The notes below the pieces were generated by a model, which saw only the letters and a list, made by a program, of their open reading frames with translations, was not told the origin of the DNA and ran no database searches. Below are positions 9,130-16,201 of a DNA stretch of 64,000 nucleotides, piece after piece. Location of the stretch: positions 1 through 64,000 of the forward strand of contig NZ_JAKTNT010000003.1 of NCBI RefSeq assembly GCF_022760925.1. Reading direction: 5' to 3'. A program made the position numbers and the translations under genes. This DNA comes from Thermus hydrothermalis (lineage in GTDB: Bacteria > Deinococcota > Deinococci > Deinococcales > Thermaceae). Every line of letters begins with the position of its first letter. Within the stretch, counting starts at the first letter, position 1.

Positions 9130-9352
9130 TACGGACCCGCAAATGTGCGGGGTGGTGCAGAAGGTGTTCCTTCCCTTTCAGGCAGAAAAACAGAGGCCAC
9201 TTGGGAGAAACAAGGGGGATCTTTGCATAGATCTCTGCTCCCACCCCGTTATCCCAAGCCTAGAGAACCCAAAGGGTTTTGTCTTCCGCCCTCCGGCCTA
9301 GGCTTTTGAGGGATGAAGTTCTAAGTCTAGAATGTCTAAAGACCTAGGTCCT
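9130..9352 (-). other. Gene-free spacer with a stem-loop between hydrolase and lipoprotein genes
   Basis: No convincing ORF. The minus-strand transcript could pair AAGCCTAGG with CTAGGCTT around 9264-9304, enclosing a small AACCC/GGGTT hairpin. Placed after the GH114-like gene and ~140 nt before the lipoprotein start, it could be an intercistronic attenuator or stabilising hairpin. I looked for c-di-GMP-I riboswitch core bases and did not find them. Confidence 0.35.
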
Positions 9353-10741
9353 TTAGGGAACTTCCGTGAATTTGCCAAGGGCCACGTAGGGAAGGAAGCC
9401 CAGTTCCAACGCCCGCCTAAACGCGAAGTTAGCGGCCTCGGCGTTAGGGGCTTGGTCCAGGCTGAGGGCAGGCAGGCCCCGCCTCCGAAAGGGCCATACG
9501 GGGCTTGGGTCGTTCAGGATGATCTGGCCTTGGGCGTCCAGGGAGAGGCCTGAATAGACCACAGCATCTAGAAAGCGCGCGGTGCGCCGTAGCACTCGGA
9601 AGCCCCGGTGTTGCAGGAGCAGGGCTTGTGGGTGGCTTTCGCGCAAGCCTCGTACTAGGGCGGCAAGCTCGGGAACCTTTTCCGGATGGAGATCGGCGAG
9701 GTCCAGTCCGTCTAGGAAAAACCCCTCAAAGCCCAAGGCGAGAAGCCGGAACGCTTCAGCCCTCACGTGGGCTTGCCAAAGGGAGGACGAAGGGTCCATA
9801 AGAAGGGTGTCCGGAGCATAGGGGTTTGGACCCAGGACTGCTTCCCGGAGTCCTTTGCTCTCCGCTTCCCCTCGAGGCAGGACCCCTAAAGGAAGGTACG
9901 CCACCACCCTAACCCCGTTTTCCCGGAGCCCCCGCACCAGGCCCAAGGGGGCTTCCCGGGCCAGCACCACGAGTTCGTAGGCCTGGAGCCGGGCTAGCGC
10001 CCCCGGGTCCCCCCCATAGTAAAGCGCCCAGCGCCGGATGCCCTGAAGGCGGCTAGGTATAAGGGGGAGCAACGCTTCCTGGGCCTGGACCTGGGCTACC
10101 AGGACCTGGGGGTCTTTTGGGGCATCCACGAAGGCGAGGTAGCCGTAGTTGCCGGGGGAGTGAAAGTCGCCTCCCAGGGGCCAGAGGGTGTACTCCCTAG
10201 CCTCTGGATTTCCCCGGCCCACCTTAAGCTGCCAGATTTCGCCCAACCTGGGATGGGGAAGCACCCCGCCAAAAGGGATACGGAGCTCTGCCCACCAGCC
10301 TCCAGGAAAGCTGCCGGTCTGGGCTTCAAAGAAAAGGGGAGCTGTGTAGCGTTCAAACCGCACTCCCTTCGGATTGACCGCTAGGTGCAGGTCGGGAGCG
10401 TCCTCGTCAAAAGGGTTAGGGCGCAAGAAGACCTCCAGGGTATCGTCCTGCCACCACTCGGGGTCGTTAGCCTGGCGCTCCGCCTTGGGAGGGGTTTCTT
10501 GGCTGAGGCGGGCCACCAAGTAAAGGGCTTGGTCATCGTAGGTAACCTGGAAGGTGCCGGAGAACCGGGCAGTTTTAGGGGGATACAGGGTGGTGAGGTG
10601 TATGGAATAGGTGGGAAGCCCCGGATAGATGCCCATCCCCCAGGGACCTTTCGGCCGGGGCAAGGCCTGGGCCACCACCAACTCTTGGGCTAGGGATACC
10701 CCTCCAAAAAACACGAATACCATCACCAAAATGGAGCGCAT
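9353..10741 (-). CDS. Secreted CBM9-like plus GH114-like glycoside hydrolase
   Basis: 462 aa with a Sec signal peptide ending near SLAQ (residue ~19). Residues ~25-195 resemble a CBM9/DOMON-type carbohydrate-binding domain (TYDDQALYLVARL, DPEWWQDDTLEVFL, GGWWAELRIPF). Residues ~220-460 form a TIM-barrel-like region that opens RRWALYYGGD and continues LQAYELVVLAREAP, VVAYLPLG, LLALGFEGFFLDGLD. This is the pattern of GH114 and related endo-alpha-1,4-galactosaminidases such as Ega3 and the PelA hydrolase domain; the acidic residues of FFLDGLD sit where a catalytic acid is expected. First gene of the leftward locus. Likely trims or releases the polymer outside the cytoplasmic membrane; substrate inferred from the neighbours. 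Confidence 0.75.
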   Translation of the reverse strand: MRSILVMVFVFFGGVSLAQELVVAQALPRPKGPWGMGIYPGLPTYSIHLTTLYPPKTARFSGTFQVTYDDQALYLVARLSQETPPKAERQANDPEWWQDDTLEVFLRPNPFDEDAPDLHLAVNPKGVRFERYTAPLFFEAQTGSFPGGWWAELRIPFGGVLPHPRLGEIWQLKVGRGNPEAREYTLWPLGGDFHSPGNYGYLAFVDAPKDPQVLVAQVQAQEALLPLIPSRLQGIRRWALYYGGDPGALARLQAYELVVLAREAPLGLVRGLRENGVRVVAYLPLGVLPRGEAESKGLREAVLGPNPYAPDTLLMDPSSSLWQAHVRAEAFRLLALGFEGFFLDGLDLADLHPEKVPELAALVRGLRESHPQALLLQHRGFRVLRRTARFLDAVVYSGLSLDAQGQIILNDPSPVWPFRRRGLPALSLDQAPNAEAANFAFRRALELGFLPYVALGKFTEVP

Positions 10742-10747
10742 GGCCTA

Positions 10748-10753
10748 ACTATA
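10748..10753 (-). promoter_or_regulatory. -10 box for a leaderless start of the exopolysaccharide locus
   Basis: TATAGT on the minus strand, 6 nt before the ATG at 10741. That spacing places the transcription start at or next to the ATG. No Shine-Dalgarno lies in the gap. A clear -35 box is not visible. Confidence 0.45.
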
Positions 10754-10963
10754 TAACCTCTTGCCCTTCTCCGGATGGGAAAGCCCCTGTTGTCCTAGGA
10801 AAAAGTGACGGAGGAGGGTGTCACGCGTGGGAATAGAAAGGGCCTTTGGCTTCCACAAAGGAGAGTTCCCTGCTTAACGGGGGGGATGGAGGCTCTAGAT
10901 GTCCCCCTTCCCAAGGGGAGGACTCCAGGCAAGCCTTTCTATAGCCCTCAAGGTGCGGGCTAA
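10754..10963. other. Non-coding spacer before the prophage left end
   Basis: About 210 nt with no supported gene. Apart from the promoter of the leftward gene at one end and the terminator at the other I see only a weak GC stem near 10,902-10,925. Confidence 0.4.
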
Positions 10964-10999
10964 GAAGATACCCGGACCCTTAGGGGCCCGGGTATCTTC
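10964..10999 (-). terminator. Intrinsic-type hairpin left of the prophage, probably the original tRNA-Ile terminator
   Basis: Arms GAAGATACCCGG (10964-10975) and CCGGGTATCTTC (10988-10999) form a perfect 12-bp stem with a 12-nt loop. It begins 13 nt beyond the truncated tRNA copy, in the direction in which the tRNA gene is read, so before integration it would have followed tRNA-Ile. Confidence 0.6.
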
Positions 11000-11011
11000 C
11001 CCTTGCAAGCT

Positions 11012-11056
11012 TGGTGGGCGATGGTGGACTTGAACCACCGACCTCACGCTTATCAG
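11012..11056. repeat. Prophage attachment repeat, left copy (3' half of tRNA-Ile)
   Basis: These 45 bp are identical to 32132-32176, the 3' part of the intact tRNA-Ile gene from the anticodon loop through the encoded CCA. Identity stops at 11011 on one side and 11057 on the other. The copy lacks the 5' half, so it cannot make a tRNA. It lies 19 nt beyond the end of the integrase gene. Confidence 0.92.
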
Positions 11057-11074
11057 CCCGCAAGGGGAGGGGGG

Positions 11075-12262
11075 TTAGGAACGGGGTTTGCGGCGGGAAC
11101 GGGGTTTTTGGTTGCCGTTGGTGCCTGCTGGTGCCCGTTGGTTCCGGCTGTTTAGGTGTAGCAAGGTGTCAAGGGGGAGGGCCCCAGCGCGGTGGTCCTC
11201 CTCCATGAGTTGCTGGTAGACCTTGACGGTGAAGGTGGGGTCTGCGTGCCGGAGGCGGGCCGCCACCACCTTGGGGGGGAGGCCCGCCCGGAGGGCGAGG
11301 GAGGTGTAGGTGTGCCGGAGGCCGTGGGGGGTGATGCGGGAGACCCCGGCCTTCTCCTGCAGGGCGTAAAAGGCCCGCTTGAAGTTGTTGTATTCCAGGG
11401 GTGTTCCTCGCTGGGAGGGGAACATGAGCCCGTAGTCCTGCCAGTCCGGGGTGGAAGCCTTCTCCTCCTCCAGGCGCTCCCGCCACCAGGCGAGGAGGGC
11501 TTGGGTGTCCGGGTCCAGGTAGATGGGGGCCACGCTTCCCGGGGTCTTGGCCGGGCCCAGGGTGCCGTCCCGGCGCAGGGTGTGCCGGACGTGGAGCACG
11601 TCCCCCTCCCAGTCCTCCCACCGGAGGGCCAGGGCCTCCCCGGGCCGGAGGCCGGTGGCGAGCATCAGGGCGAAGAGGGGGTAGAGGCGGTGCCCCTTGG
11701 AGGCTTCCAGGAACCGAGCCACCTCCTCGGGCTTCCAGGCCCTGGCCGGCCGGACCGCCCCGCCCCGTGGGGGGTCCACGGCGTCCATGGGGTTTTGGTC
11801 CAGGAGATCGGCCCGCACGGCGTCCCGGAGGGCGGCCCGCAGAAACTGGTAGATGTGGCGGCGGTGGGAAGGGGAGAAGCCAGCGAGATCGGCAAAGAAG
11901 GAGCGAAAGGTGAGGGGGCTGAGGCGGGAAAGGGGCAGGTGGGCTATGGGTTCCACATGCGTCAGGTACACGTGGTAGTTGCGGATGGTGGTGGGCCGCA
12001 GATCCTGGGTGGCAGCCCGGTGCTCAATCCAGGAAGCAAGGTAATCCCCGAGGCGCAGGCTGTGTGGGTCGGGAACCCAGCCCACGCCGGCCTTGGGAAG
12101 GAGCTTGGCCAGCTTTTCCGCCACCTCCCGGCGGGTGCGGCCATAGACCCACTTCTTGCGCTGGCGGCCGTCCGGGGTGTACCCGAGGGTCACGAAGCCG
12201 GCCCAGCGGCCATCCTTGCGCTGGAAGATGGAGCCTTCTCCTCTGCCCCGCTTGCGTTTCAT
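11075..12262 (-). CDS. int: Prophage tyrosine integrase
   Basis: 395 aa. The N-terminal ~60 residues form an AP2-like arm-binding domain (GEGSIFQRKDGRWAGFVTLG), followed by a SAM-like core-binding domain. The catalytic domain shows LATGLRPGEALALRW (first Arg), HGLRHTYTSLAL (His-x-x-Arg), RLRHADPTFTVKVYQQL (second His and the Tyr nucleophile). The extreme C-terminus is a basic tail whose DNA carries short direct repeats. The gene overlaps the gene in front of it by ATGA, making it the last gene of the leftward lysogeny operon, and points toward the left attachment site. It would catalyse integration into and, with an excisionase, excision from tRNA-Ile. Confidence 0.95.
   Translation of the reverse strand: MKRKRGRGEGSIFQRKDGRWAGFVTLGYTPDGRQRKKWVYGRTRREVAEKLAKLLPKAGVGWVPDPHSLRLGDYLASWIEHRAATQDLRPTTIRNYHVYLTHVEPIAHLPLSRLSPLTFRSFFADLAGFSPSHRRHIYQFLRAALRDAVRADLLDQNPMDAVDPPRGGAVRPARAWKPEEVARFLEASKGHRLYPLFALMLATGLRPGEALALRWEDWEGDVLHVRHTLRRDGTLGPAKTPGSVAPIYLDPDTQALLAWWRERLEEEKASTPDWQDYGLMFPSQRGTPLEYNNFKRAFYALQEKAGVSRITPHGLRHTYTSLALRAGLPPKVVAARLRHADPTFTVKVYQQLMEEDHRAGALPLDTLLHLNSRNQRAPAGTNGNQKPRSRRKPRS
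11153..11174. repeat. Candidate integrase arm-type sites, left end
   Basis: TAGGTGT followed 5 nt later by AGGTGTCAAGG, inside the 3' end of the integrase gene. Nearly the same tandem pair lies at 32062-32085 at the other prophage end in the same orientation. A pair near each attachment site suits arm-type recombinase or excisionase binding; inference only. Confidence 0.4.
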
Positions 12263-12633
12263 GGGCGGCTTTTTGGCTCAAAGAAACTTCTTAGGCGGTC
12301 GTGGATTTGTTTATACCGTTGCAGTTGGTGCGGATCGGGGCGCACGCAGTAATACCGGGCGTCTTGGCTGGCCCAACGAAGTTCCTTGAAATCTACCCGG
12401 ATGGTCCTTTGAACCCCGGCCTGGTAAAGGAGTTGATCGGCGTGCTCGTGGGTGTCTATGGAGGGCACCTTAAGCGCCTTCTTCAGGTACGCCCTCACCC
12501 AGTGGGCTACGGCGTAAAAGCGTACGGTGACTTCCCAGTCGGGCGGAAGGGAAGCCCTATTCAGCAGGTCCTCGTTGTGCTGGGCCTGCTCGCGGTGCTG
12601 GGCCACGTCGGGTTCGGGGGGTCTTTGACGCAT
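12259..12633 (-). CDS. HEPN-like small protein, prophage cargo
   Basis: 124 aa, all-helical in appearance. The stretch DWEVTVRFYAVAHWVRAYLK, followed by a short conserved-looking HEHADQLL and a later LRWASQDARYY, resembles HEPN-type four-helix proteins; RFYAVAH fits an R-x5-H spacing but I cannot confirm that it is the catalytic motif. HEPN proteins are often RNases in toxin-antitoxin or defence systems. It lies between an unknown gene (stop 5 nt upstream of this start) and the integrase (ATGA overlap), so it is expressed in the lysogen. A toxin or superinfection-defence role is possible but not shown. Confidence 0.55.
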   Translation of the reverse strand: MRQRPPEPDVAQHREQAQHNEDLLNRASLPPDWEVTVRFYAVAHWVRAYLKKALKVPSIDTHEHADQLLYQAGVQRTIRVDFKELRWASQDARYYCVRPDPHQLQRYKQIHDRLRSFFEPKSRP

Positions 12634-12638
12634 TGACG

Positions 12639-13052
12639 CTAGCCGAAGTAGCCCGGCGGGACGAAGTAGAGAAAGAAGGGCACCCCCAGGCGGTCGCTGA
12701 GTTTCAGGACCTCCACGCCGATCTCTTCGGTGAGGTCCAAGTCCTCATAGACCTCCAGGGGGACTTCCATGTAGATGGCGTATTCCTCCCCCTCCACACT
12801 CTTGCGCACGCCCAGGATTTTGCCCTGGCCGCCAAGCCGCTCCTGGTTGAGGCGTTCGGCCAGCCTCACCCCTTCGTCCAGGGCGGCTTCGGGGCTCTTC
12901 GGCCAGGTGACCATGCTTGAAGGATACTGCACCCCTACCCTGCTTTTGGTGAGGGCAGTCATGTAAACGCGGGGTGACTTATAGAAAGTCTCCCCGGTGA
13001 AGGAACGGAGGGCTAGGGTCTCGCGGTGGATCCTGTGGATCTCAGCTTTCAT
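12639..13052 (-). CDS. Unknown prophage lysogeny-operon protein
   Basis: 137 aa, mixed alpha/beta, no signal or TM segment. The N-terminal half is basic (SFTGETFYKSPRVYMTALTK) and the C-terminal half acidic (EEYAIYMEVPLEVYEDLDLT), ending VPPGYFG. I do not recognise a family. Its start overlaps the end of the DUF3467-like gene by 11 nt, and its stop is 5 nt before the HEPN-like start, so the three are coupled. It might pair functionally with either neighbour. Confidence 0.65.
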   Translation of the reverse strand: MKAEIHRIHRETLALRSFTGETFYKSPRVYMTALTKSRVGVQYPSSMVTWPKSPEAALDEGVRLAERLNQERLGGQGKILGVRKSVEGEEYAIYMEVPLEVYEDLDLTEEIGVEVLKLSDRLGVPFFLYFVPPGYFG

Positions 13053-13320
13053 CCTTCACCTCCCCTTCGGCAAAGCGCATGAGGGCTTCTGCCAGAAACC
13101 GGGCCTGCGTCTTGGTGAGGGCGAAGGAGCCCATACCTACCTCGGAGACCAGGCCGGTGGCGGTATCAGTGGGAATGCCGGAGAAGAAAGTGATGACGGC
13201 GATCTGATGCTCGTAGACGTTGATGGCCAGGCTGGTGACAAAGATGGGGGCCACGCGGTAAAGGTCCGCCTGGCGCTGAACCTGGGCCTGGGGCTGTTGG
13301 GTCTCTTGGGGTTCGGGCAT
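13042..13320 (-). CDS. DUF3467-like small protein
   Basis: 92 aa. A Gln/Pro-rich N-terminus leads to LYRVAPIFVTSLAINVYEHQIAVITFF and ends with LTKTQARFLAEALMRF. The layout (N-terminal RVAPI-type strand, central hydrophobic strand, C-terminal helix with T-x-x-x-A-x-x-L-x-x-AL) resembles DUF3467 proteins. Function unknown. Sits in the leftward lysogeny operon with an overlapping downstream gene. Confidence 0.6.
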   Translation of the reverse strand: MPEPQETQQPQAQVQRQADLYRVAPIFVTSLAINVYEHQIAVITFFSGIPTDTATGLVSEVGMGSFALTKTQARFLAEALMRFAEGEVKDES

Positions 13321-13333
13321 AGGGGCCTCCTCC

Positions 13334-13948
13334 TCAAAAACGAATGCGGTATGCGCGGGTGCAATGCTCTACCCCGCATACTCGTACCCAGAGGGTGACC
13401 GTGAGGGATCCGCCGGGATAAGCCCTTTCGCGCTGGGCTTTAAGCAGAGGGACGAAAAGGACGGAGGTTGCTACGTCCCGAATAGACGTGGGTAAACCGG
13501 TATAGACCGCATCGGAAGCAGCTTCTACGTAGCTTGCCACCTTTGACCAGTCAAACCACTTTTGGAGCACCGGCAAAAGGGCTTCTTTGTAGGGTTTGAG
13601 CACCCGGAAGACCTCAAAGCGGCGTTCTCCATAAACCAAGGGAGCGCTTACCTTTATTGGGCCATCCACGCCCTCTTCGGGATACCAATCGGGTTCAGAC
13701 CCCACCATGTAGCTATAGGAAATATAGGCTTCAAACTGAACTTCCCTCGCGTCCACGGCCCCGGGAGGTGGGCTCACCATTAGAACGCAGGTGTTGACTC
13801 CTTGAGACACCCGCGGCTCCTTTTGCTCATTGACGCAAGCCCACTTCAAGAGCGGGTATCCTAGGTAAGCCTCCTCTAGAGAACCTTGCGCTAACCCCAA
13901 AGAAGAAAGAGCAAAGGCAACAAAAAGGAAAAAAGTCCTGATGCTCAT
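13334..13948 (-). CDS. Exported cysteine-containing prophage protein
   Basis: 204 aa with a clear Sec signal peptide (MSIRTFFLFVAFALSSLGLAQ, probable cleavage after LAQ). The mature part has four cysteines in two pairs, WACVNE/NTCVLM near the N-terminus and RVCGVEHCTRAY at the end, which could form disulfides outside the cytoplasm. No family recognised. The gene is noticeably less G+C-rich than its neighbours. It starts inside the repressor stop (ATGA), so it is made in the lysogen. That placement suits a lysogenic-conversion factor such as superinfection exclusion at the envelope; this is inference. Confidence 0.7.
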   Translation of the reverse strand: MSIRTFFLFVAFALSSLGLAQGSLEEAYLGYPLLKWACVNEQKEPRVSQGVNTCVLMVSPPPGAVDAREVQFEAYISYSYMVGSEPDWYPEEGVDGPIKVSAPLVYGERRFEVFRVLKPYKEALLPVLQKWFDWSKVASYVEAASDAVYTGLPTSIRDVATSVLFVPLLKAQRERAYPGGSLTVTLWVRVCGVEHCTRAYRIRF

Positions 13949-14658
13949 TTGACCTCCCGGATGCTGATCTTCCGGTAGACCTCCCCGAGCACCTTGACCT
14001 CTTCGGGTTCCAGGATGGGGCCTTTGGGGTTATCGGAAACGAGGATCCAGCGGTTGCCTACCCGCCGGGCCCGCTTGATGGTGATGCCGTCCCCGATGAT
14101 CTCCACGGCGTAGACTCGGCCTTCCCGAAGCTCCTTGAGGTTCTGGTCCACCAGGACCAGGTCTCCGTCCCGGAGACCGTCTTCCTCCCCGGTGTCCATG
14201 GAGTCCCCTTCCACCTGGATGAGCACGGAGCCCGGGCGTACCAGGGGGCGGGGGACGGGCATGCTCCCGGACTCGGGCCAGGGCCGCCCCGCCACGCCGG
14301 AGCCCACCACGGGCACCCAGACCACATCCTCCCGAGGCTCCCCCGAGGGGCGGTAGACCAGGGGCACGTCCAGGCCCGTGGCTTCGGCGAACTCCTCCGG
14401 GGTCCAGCGGAGGGCTTTTAAAAGGGCGAAAAAGCGTTCCAAGCCGAGATTGAAGGGGTGGGTTTTCCCTAGCTCAATATCGGATATCGTTCGCTGAGCT
14501 AGGAGGTCTCCGGTGGCCTCTTCCACCTGCTCTTGCGTCATGCCGAGCTGGAGCCTTCTCCGGCGGATGGCCGAAGCCCATTCCGGGACTTGCGCCTTCC
14601 GAGGTTTGGGCCCCGTTGCTACCGACACGCCACTAAAGTAGCCCACAGATAGCCCCAT
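13945..14658 (-). CDS. CI/LexA-type prophage repressor (XRE HTH plus S24 peptidase)
   Basis: 237 aa from ATG 14658; no Shine-Dalgarno precedes it and a later GTG (14628) is also possible. Residues ~25-90 form an XRE helix-turn-helix (RRRRLQLGMTQEQVEEATG, QRTISDIELGKTH). The C-terminal half is an S24 autoprotease: a VAG motif fits the cleavage site, VEGDSMDTG holds the catalytic Ser and DGITIKRARRV the catalytic Lys. It should hold the divergent early promoter off and be inactivated by self-cleavage after RecA activation. First gene of the leftward operon that ends with int. Confidence 0.88.
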   Translation of the reverse strand: MGLSVGYFSGVSVATGPKPRKAQVPEWASAIRRRRLQLGMTQEQVEEATGDLLAQRTISDIELGKTHPFNLGLERFFALLKALRWTPEEFAEATGLDVPLVYRPSGEPREDVVWVPVVGSGVAGRPWPESGSMPVPRPLVRPGSVLIQVEGDSMDTGEEDGLRDGDLVLVDQNLKELREGRVYAVEIIGDGITIKRARRVGNRWILVSDNPKGPILEPEEVKVLGEVYRKISIREVK

Positions 14659-14684
14659 TACAACGCAAAACACGCTAGCGGTAC

Positions 14685-14713
14685 TTGACTAAACCTTTAG
14701 GTGCGCTTAGCAT
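14685..14713 (+). promoter_or_regulatory. Rightward early prophage promoter
   Basis: TTGACT (14685-14690) and TAGCAT (14708-14713) are separated by exactly 17 bp. The start site would fall near 14720, at or just before ATG 14723, giving a leaderless or near-leaderless mRNA. The box lies between the divergent repressor and the excisionase-like gene, so it is the natural target of the repressor. CGCTAGCGG just upstream (14672-14680) recurs at 14895-14902 and is an operator candidate. Confidence 0.7.
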
Positions 14714-14722
14714 GAGGACAAC

Positions 14723-14926
14723 ATGCCTGGGGAACTCTTGACAACTGAGGAGGTAGCCAAGCGGCTCAAAATCTCCGTCTTCTTCGTGAGGCGGAAGATT
14801 AGGGAAGGCGCTTTGCCGGCCATCAAGCTTGGGAAGGAATGGAGGGTGCGGGAGGAGGACCTTGACCTTTTTTTGGCTCGCTTTAGTAAATCACCGCTAG
14901 CGGATACCGCTAAGGAGTCACAATGA
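14723..14926 (+). CDS. Excisionase/MerR-like helix-turn-helix protein
   Basis: 67 aa. LLTTEEVAKRLKISVFFVRR followed by KIREGALPAIKLGKEWRVRE is the classic excisionase-family DNA-binding fold (HTH_17). First gene after the rightward early promoter and divergent from the repressor, where Cro- or Xis-type regulators lie. It could direct excision with Int or antagonise the repressor. It overlaps the next gene by ATGA. Confidence 0.8.
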   Translation: MPGELLTTEEVAKRLKISVFFVRRKIREGALPAIKLGKEWRVREEDLDLFLARFSKSPLADTAKESQ

Positions 14927-15099
14927 CTCCCCTCCTCGCCTTCTACTCCCTCCTCGCCCTCGTCCTCTACGCCCTGCTGGGGGTCTACGTGCGGGCCCGG
15001 TACGGCCAGCCCGGGCCCGTCCTGGCCGCCGCCATGGCCCTCCTCGCGGGGCTCATGGCGGCGGTGCTGGTGGTGCTGGCCGTGGGAGGTGGGCGGTGA
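14923..15099 (+). CDS. Small two-TM membrane protein
   Basis: 58 aa starting MTPLLAFYSLLALVLYALLG with a second hydrophobic helix (AAAMALLAGLMAAVLVVLAV). ATGA overlap with the excisionase-like gene and GTGA overlap with the next gene support translation. Family unknown; an early phage membrane protein. Confidence 0.6.
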   Translation: MTPLLAFYSLLALVLYALLGVYVRARYGQPGPVLAAAMALLAGLMAAVLVVLAVGGGR

Positions 15100-15209
15100 A
15101 GGGGATTCCGAAGTGGCTTTGGGACTGGGGCTTGGACGTTCTGGGGGGGCTCCTGGCGGGGCTCATCATCCTCTGGGCCCTAATCCAGGCCCCCGTTCCG
15201 GGGAGGTGA
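15096..15209 (+). CDS. Very small one-TM protein
   Basis: 37 aa, GTG start overlapping the previous stop; preceded by GGGAGGTGGGC. Sequence begins MKGIPKWLWDWGLDVLGG and continues as a single hydrophobic helix. Immediately followed (3 nt) by the zinc-finger gene. Function unknown. Confidence 0.55.
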   Translation: MKGIPKWLWDWGLDVLGGLLAGLIILWALIQAPVPGR

Positions 15210-15212
15210 GGC

Positions 15213-15521
15213 ATGAAGAGGATTGAAATCCGCGAGCTGAAGGGGAAAGACATCCTGGCACTGGTGCGTTTTGACTGCGAGGAGTGTGGTGGAACAGGGG
15301 TCGTGGAGCATCCCCTGTGGAAGCAGTATTGGGACGAGTGGCGTGCCCTCGGGAAGCCCAAGAGCTGGCTTGAGCAGGGGCATATAGATACGTGGTTCAG
15401 CGAGAGGGGTGAAATCCCACCGGAAAAGGAGGAGATTGACTGCCCCTTGTGCGAGGGCACGGGCAAGCGGGAGGCGTGGCTTCCCGTGGCTCAGGTTTTG
15501 GAGGAACTGGGTTGCTTCTAG
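15213..15521 (+). CDS. DnaJ-type zinc-finger protein
   Basis: 102 aa with two CxxCxGxG motifs, CEECGGTG and CPLCEGTG, separated by ~60 residues, which together should bind one zinc as in the DnaJ central domain. No J-domain. Start chosen at ATG 15213, where GGGGAGGTGAGGC is the ribosome site. Small single-repeat proteins of this type are common in phages; role unknown, perhaps an early regulator or host-protein binder. Confidence 0.7.
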   Translation: MKRIEIRELKGKDILALVRFDCEECGGTGVVEHPLWKQYWDEWRALGKPKSWLEQGHIDTWFSERGEIPPEKEEIDCPLCEGTGKREAWLPVAQVLEELGCF

Positions 15522-15530
15522 GGGGGGAAC

Positions 15531-15755
15531 ATGCCGAAGCTCATGACGGTTGAAGAGGCGGCGGAATACCTGGGCATTCCCACGAAGCACATCTACGCGG
15601 CGGCGCGGACGAAGCCGGGGCATCCCTTTCATCTGCGGCACGTGAGGCTGGGCAAGCGCCTCTACTTCCGGGCGGAGTGGCTGGACGAGTGGACCGAGCG
15701 GGTGGCCTCTGAGCCTCCCGCTAGCGTTTTGCGGCTGGAAAGGAGGGCGGAATGA
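15531..15755 (+). CDS. Second excisionase-like helix-turn-helix protein
   Basis: 74 aa. LMTVEEAAEYLGIPTKHIYA plus HVRLGKRLYFRAEWLDEW is an HTH_17 pattern with a wing. A strong GGGGGG-rich ribosome site precedes ATG 15531. With the 14,723 gene this gives the early operon two related DNA-binding proteins, probably one regulator and one excisionase; which is which cannot be told. Ends by overlapping the next gene (ATGA). Confidence 0.75.
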   Translation: MPKLMTVEEAAEYLGIPTKHIYAAARTKPGHPFHLRHVRLGKRLYFRAEWLDEWTERVASEPPASVLRLERRAE

Positions 15756-16201
15756 CCCTGCACGAGCGCATCCGGCAACTGGAGCGCGGTTTGACGTTGG
15801 CTATCCGGCGCATGGGCGTGGACCCCGAGCGGCCCGAGCAGGCCCCGGAGGTTTGGAAGGAGGCCAGGCAAGCGGTGGCCTGGGGGCAGGAGGCTGCCCC
15901 TGAGGGGCGGGCCTACGTGGACGCGGTGCGCCTGGTGGACGAGTTGGAGCTGTACGAGGCTTTGGCCGGGGTAGAGCACGTGCGGGTGCGCCCCGCCCCG
16001 GCGGATCGCCCGGGCGAAGCGGCCTTGGCCCGCCTCGAGGCCCTGGGGTACGAGGTACGCGTGGAGGACATCTGGGGCCCTCGGGACGGGGAGCGCTGGT
16101 GGTGGGCCCGGGCCCGCTACGAGGGGCGGGAGGTGGCCCAGGCCATCGGGGCCACCCGGGAGGAGGCTCTGGAGTGCCTGATGGGGGAGCTTGGACTATG
16201 A
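15752..16201 (+). CDS. Unknown early prophage protein
   Basis: 149 aa. A helical N-terminal half (LHERIRQLERGLTLAIRRMG) and a C-terminal part with WWWARARYEGREVAQAIGAT and REEALECLMGELGL, a pattern also seen in the next small protein (REALEALL). It looks like a substrate- or DNA-ligand fold with a final helix but I recognise no family. Coupled by overlap on both sides. Confidence 0.65.
   Translation: MTLHERIRQLERGLTLAIRRMGVDPERPEQAPEVWKEARQAVAWGQEAAPEGRAYVDAVRLVDELELYEALAGVEHVRVRPAPADRPGEAALARLEALGYEVRVEDIWGPRDGERWWWARARYEGREVAQAIGATREEALECLMGELGL

Noticed and set aside
9130-9352. c-di-GMP riboswitch before the exopolysaccharide lipoprotein gene
   Set aside because: CCGGCCTA-like pieces drew attention, but the conserved core bases and tetraloop-receptor parts could not be placed on either strand.
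11012-11056. Second tRNA-Ile gene at the left prophage end
   Set aside because: Only the 3' half is present; the D arm and 5' acceptor strand are missing. It is the attachment-site copy.
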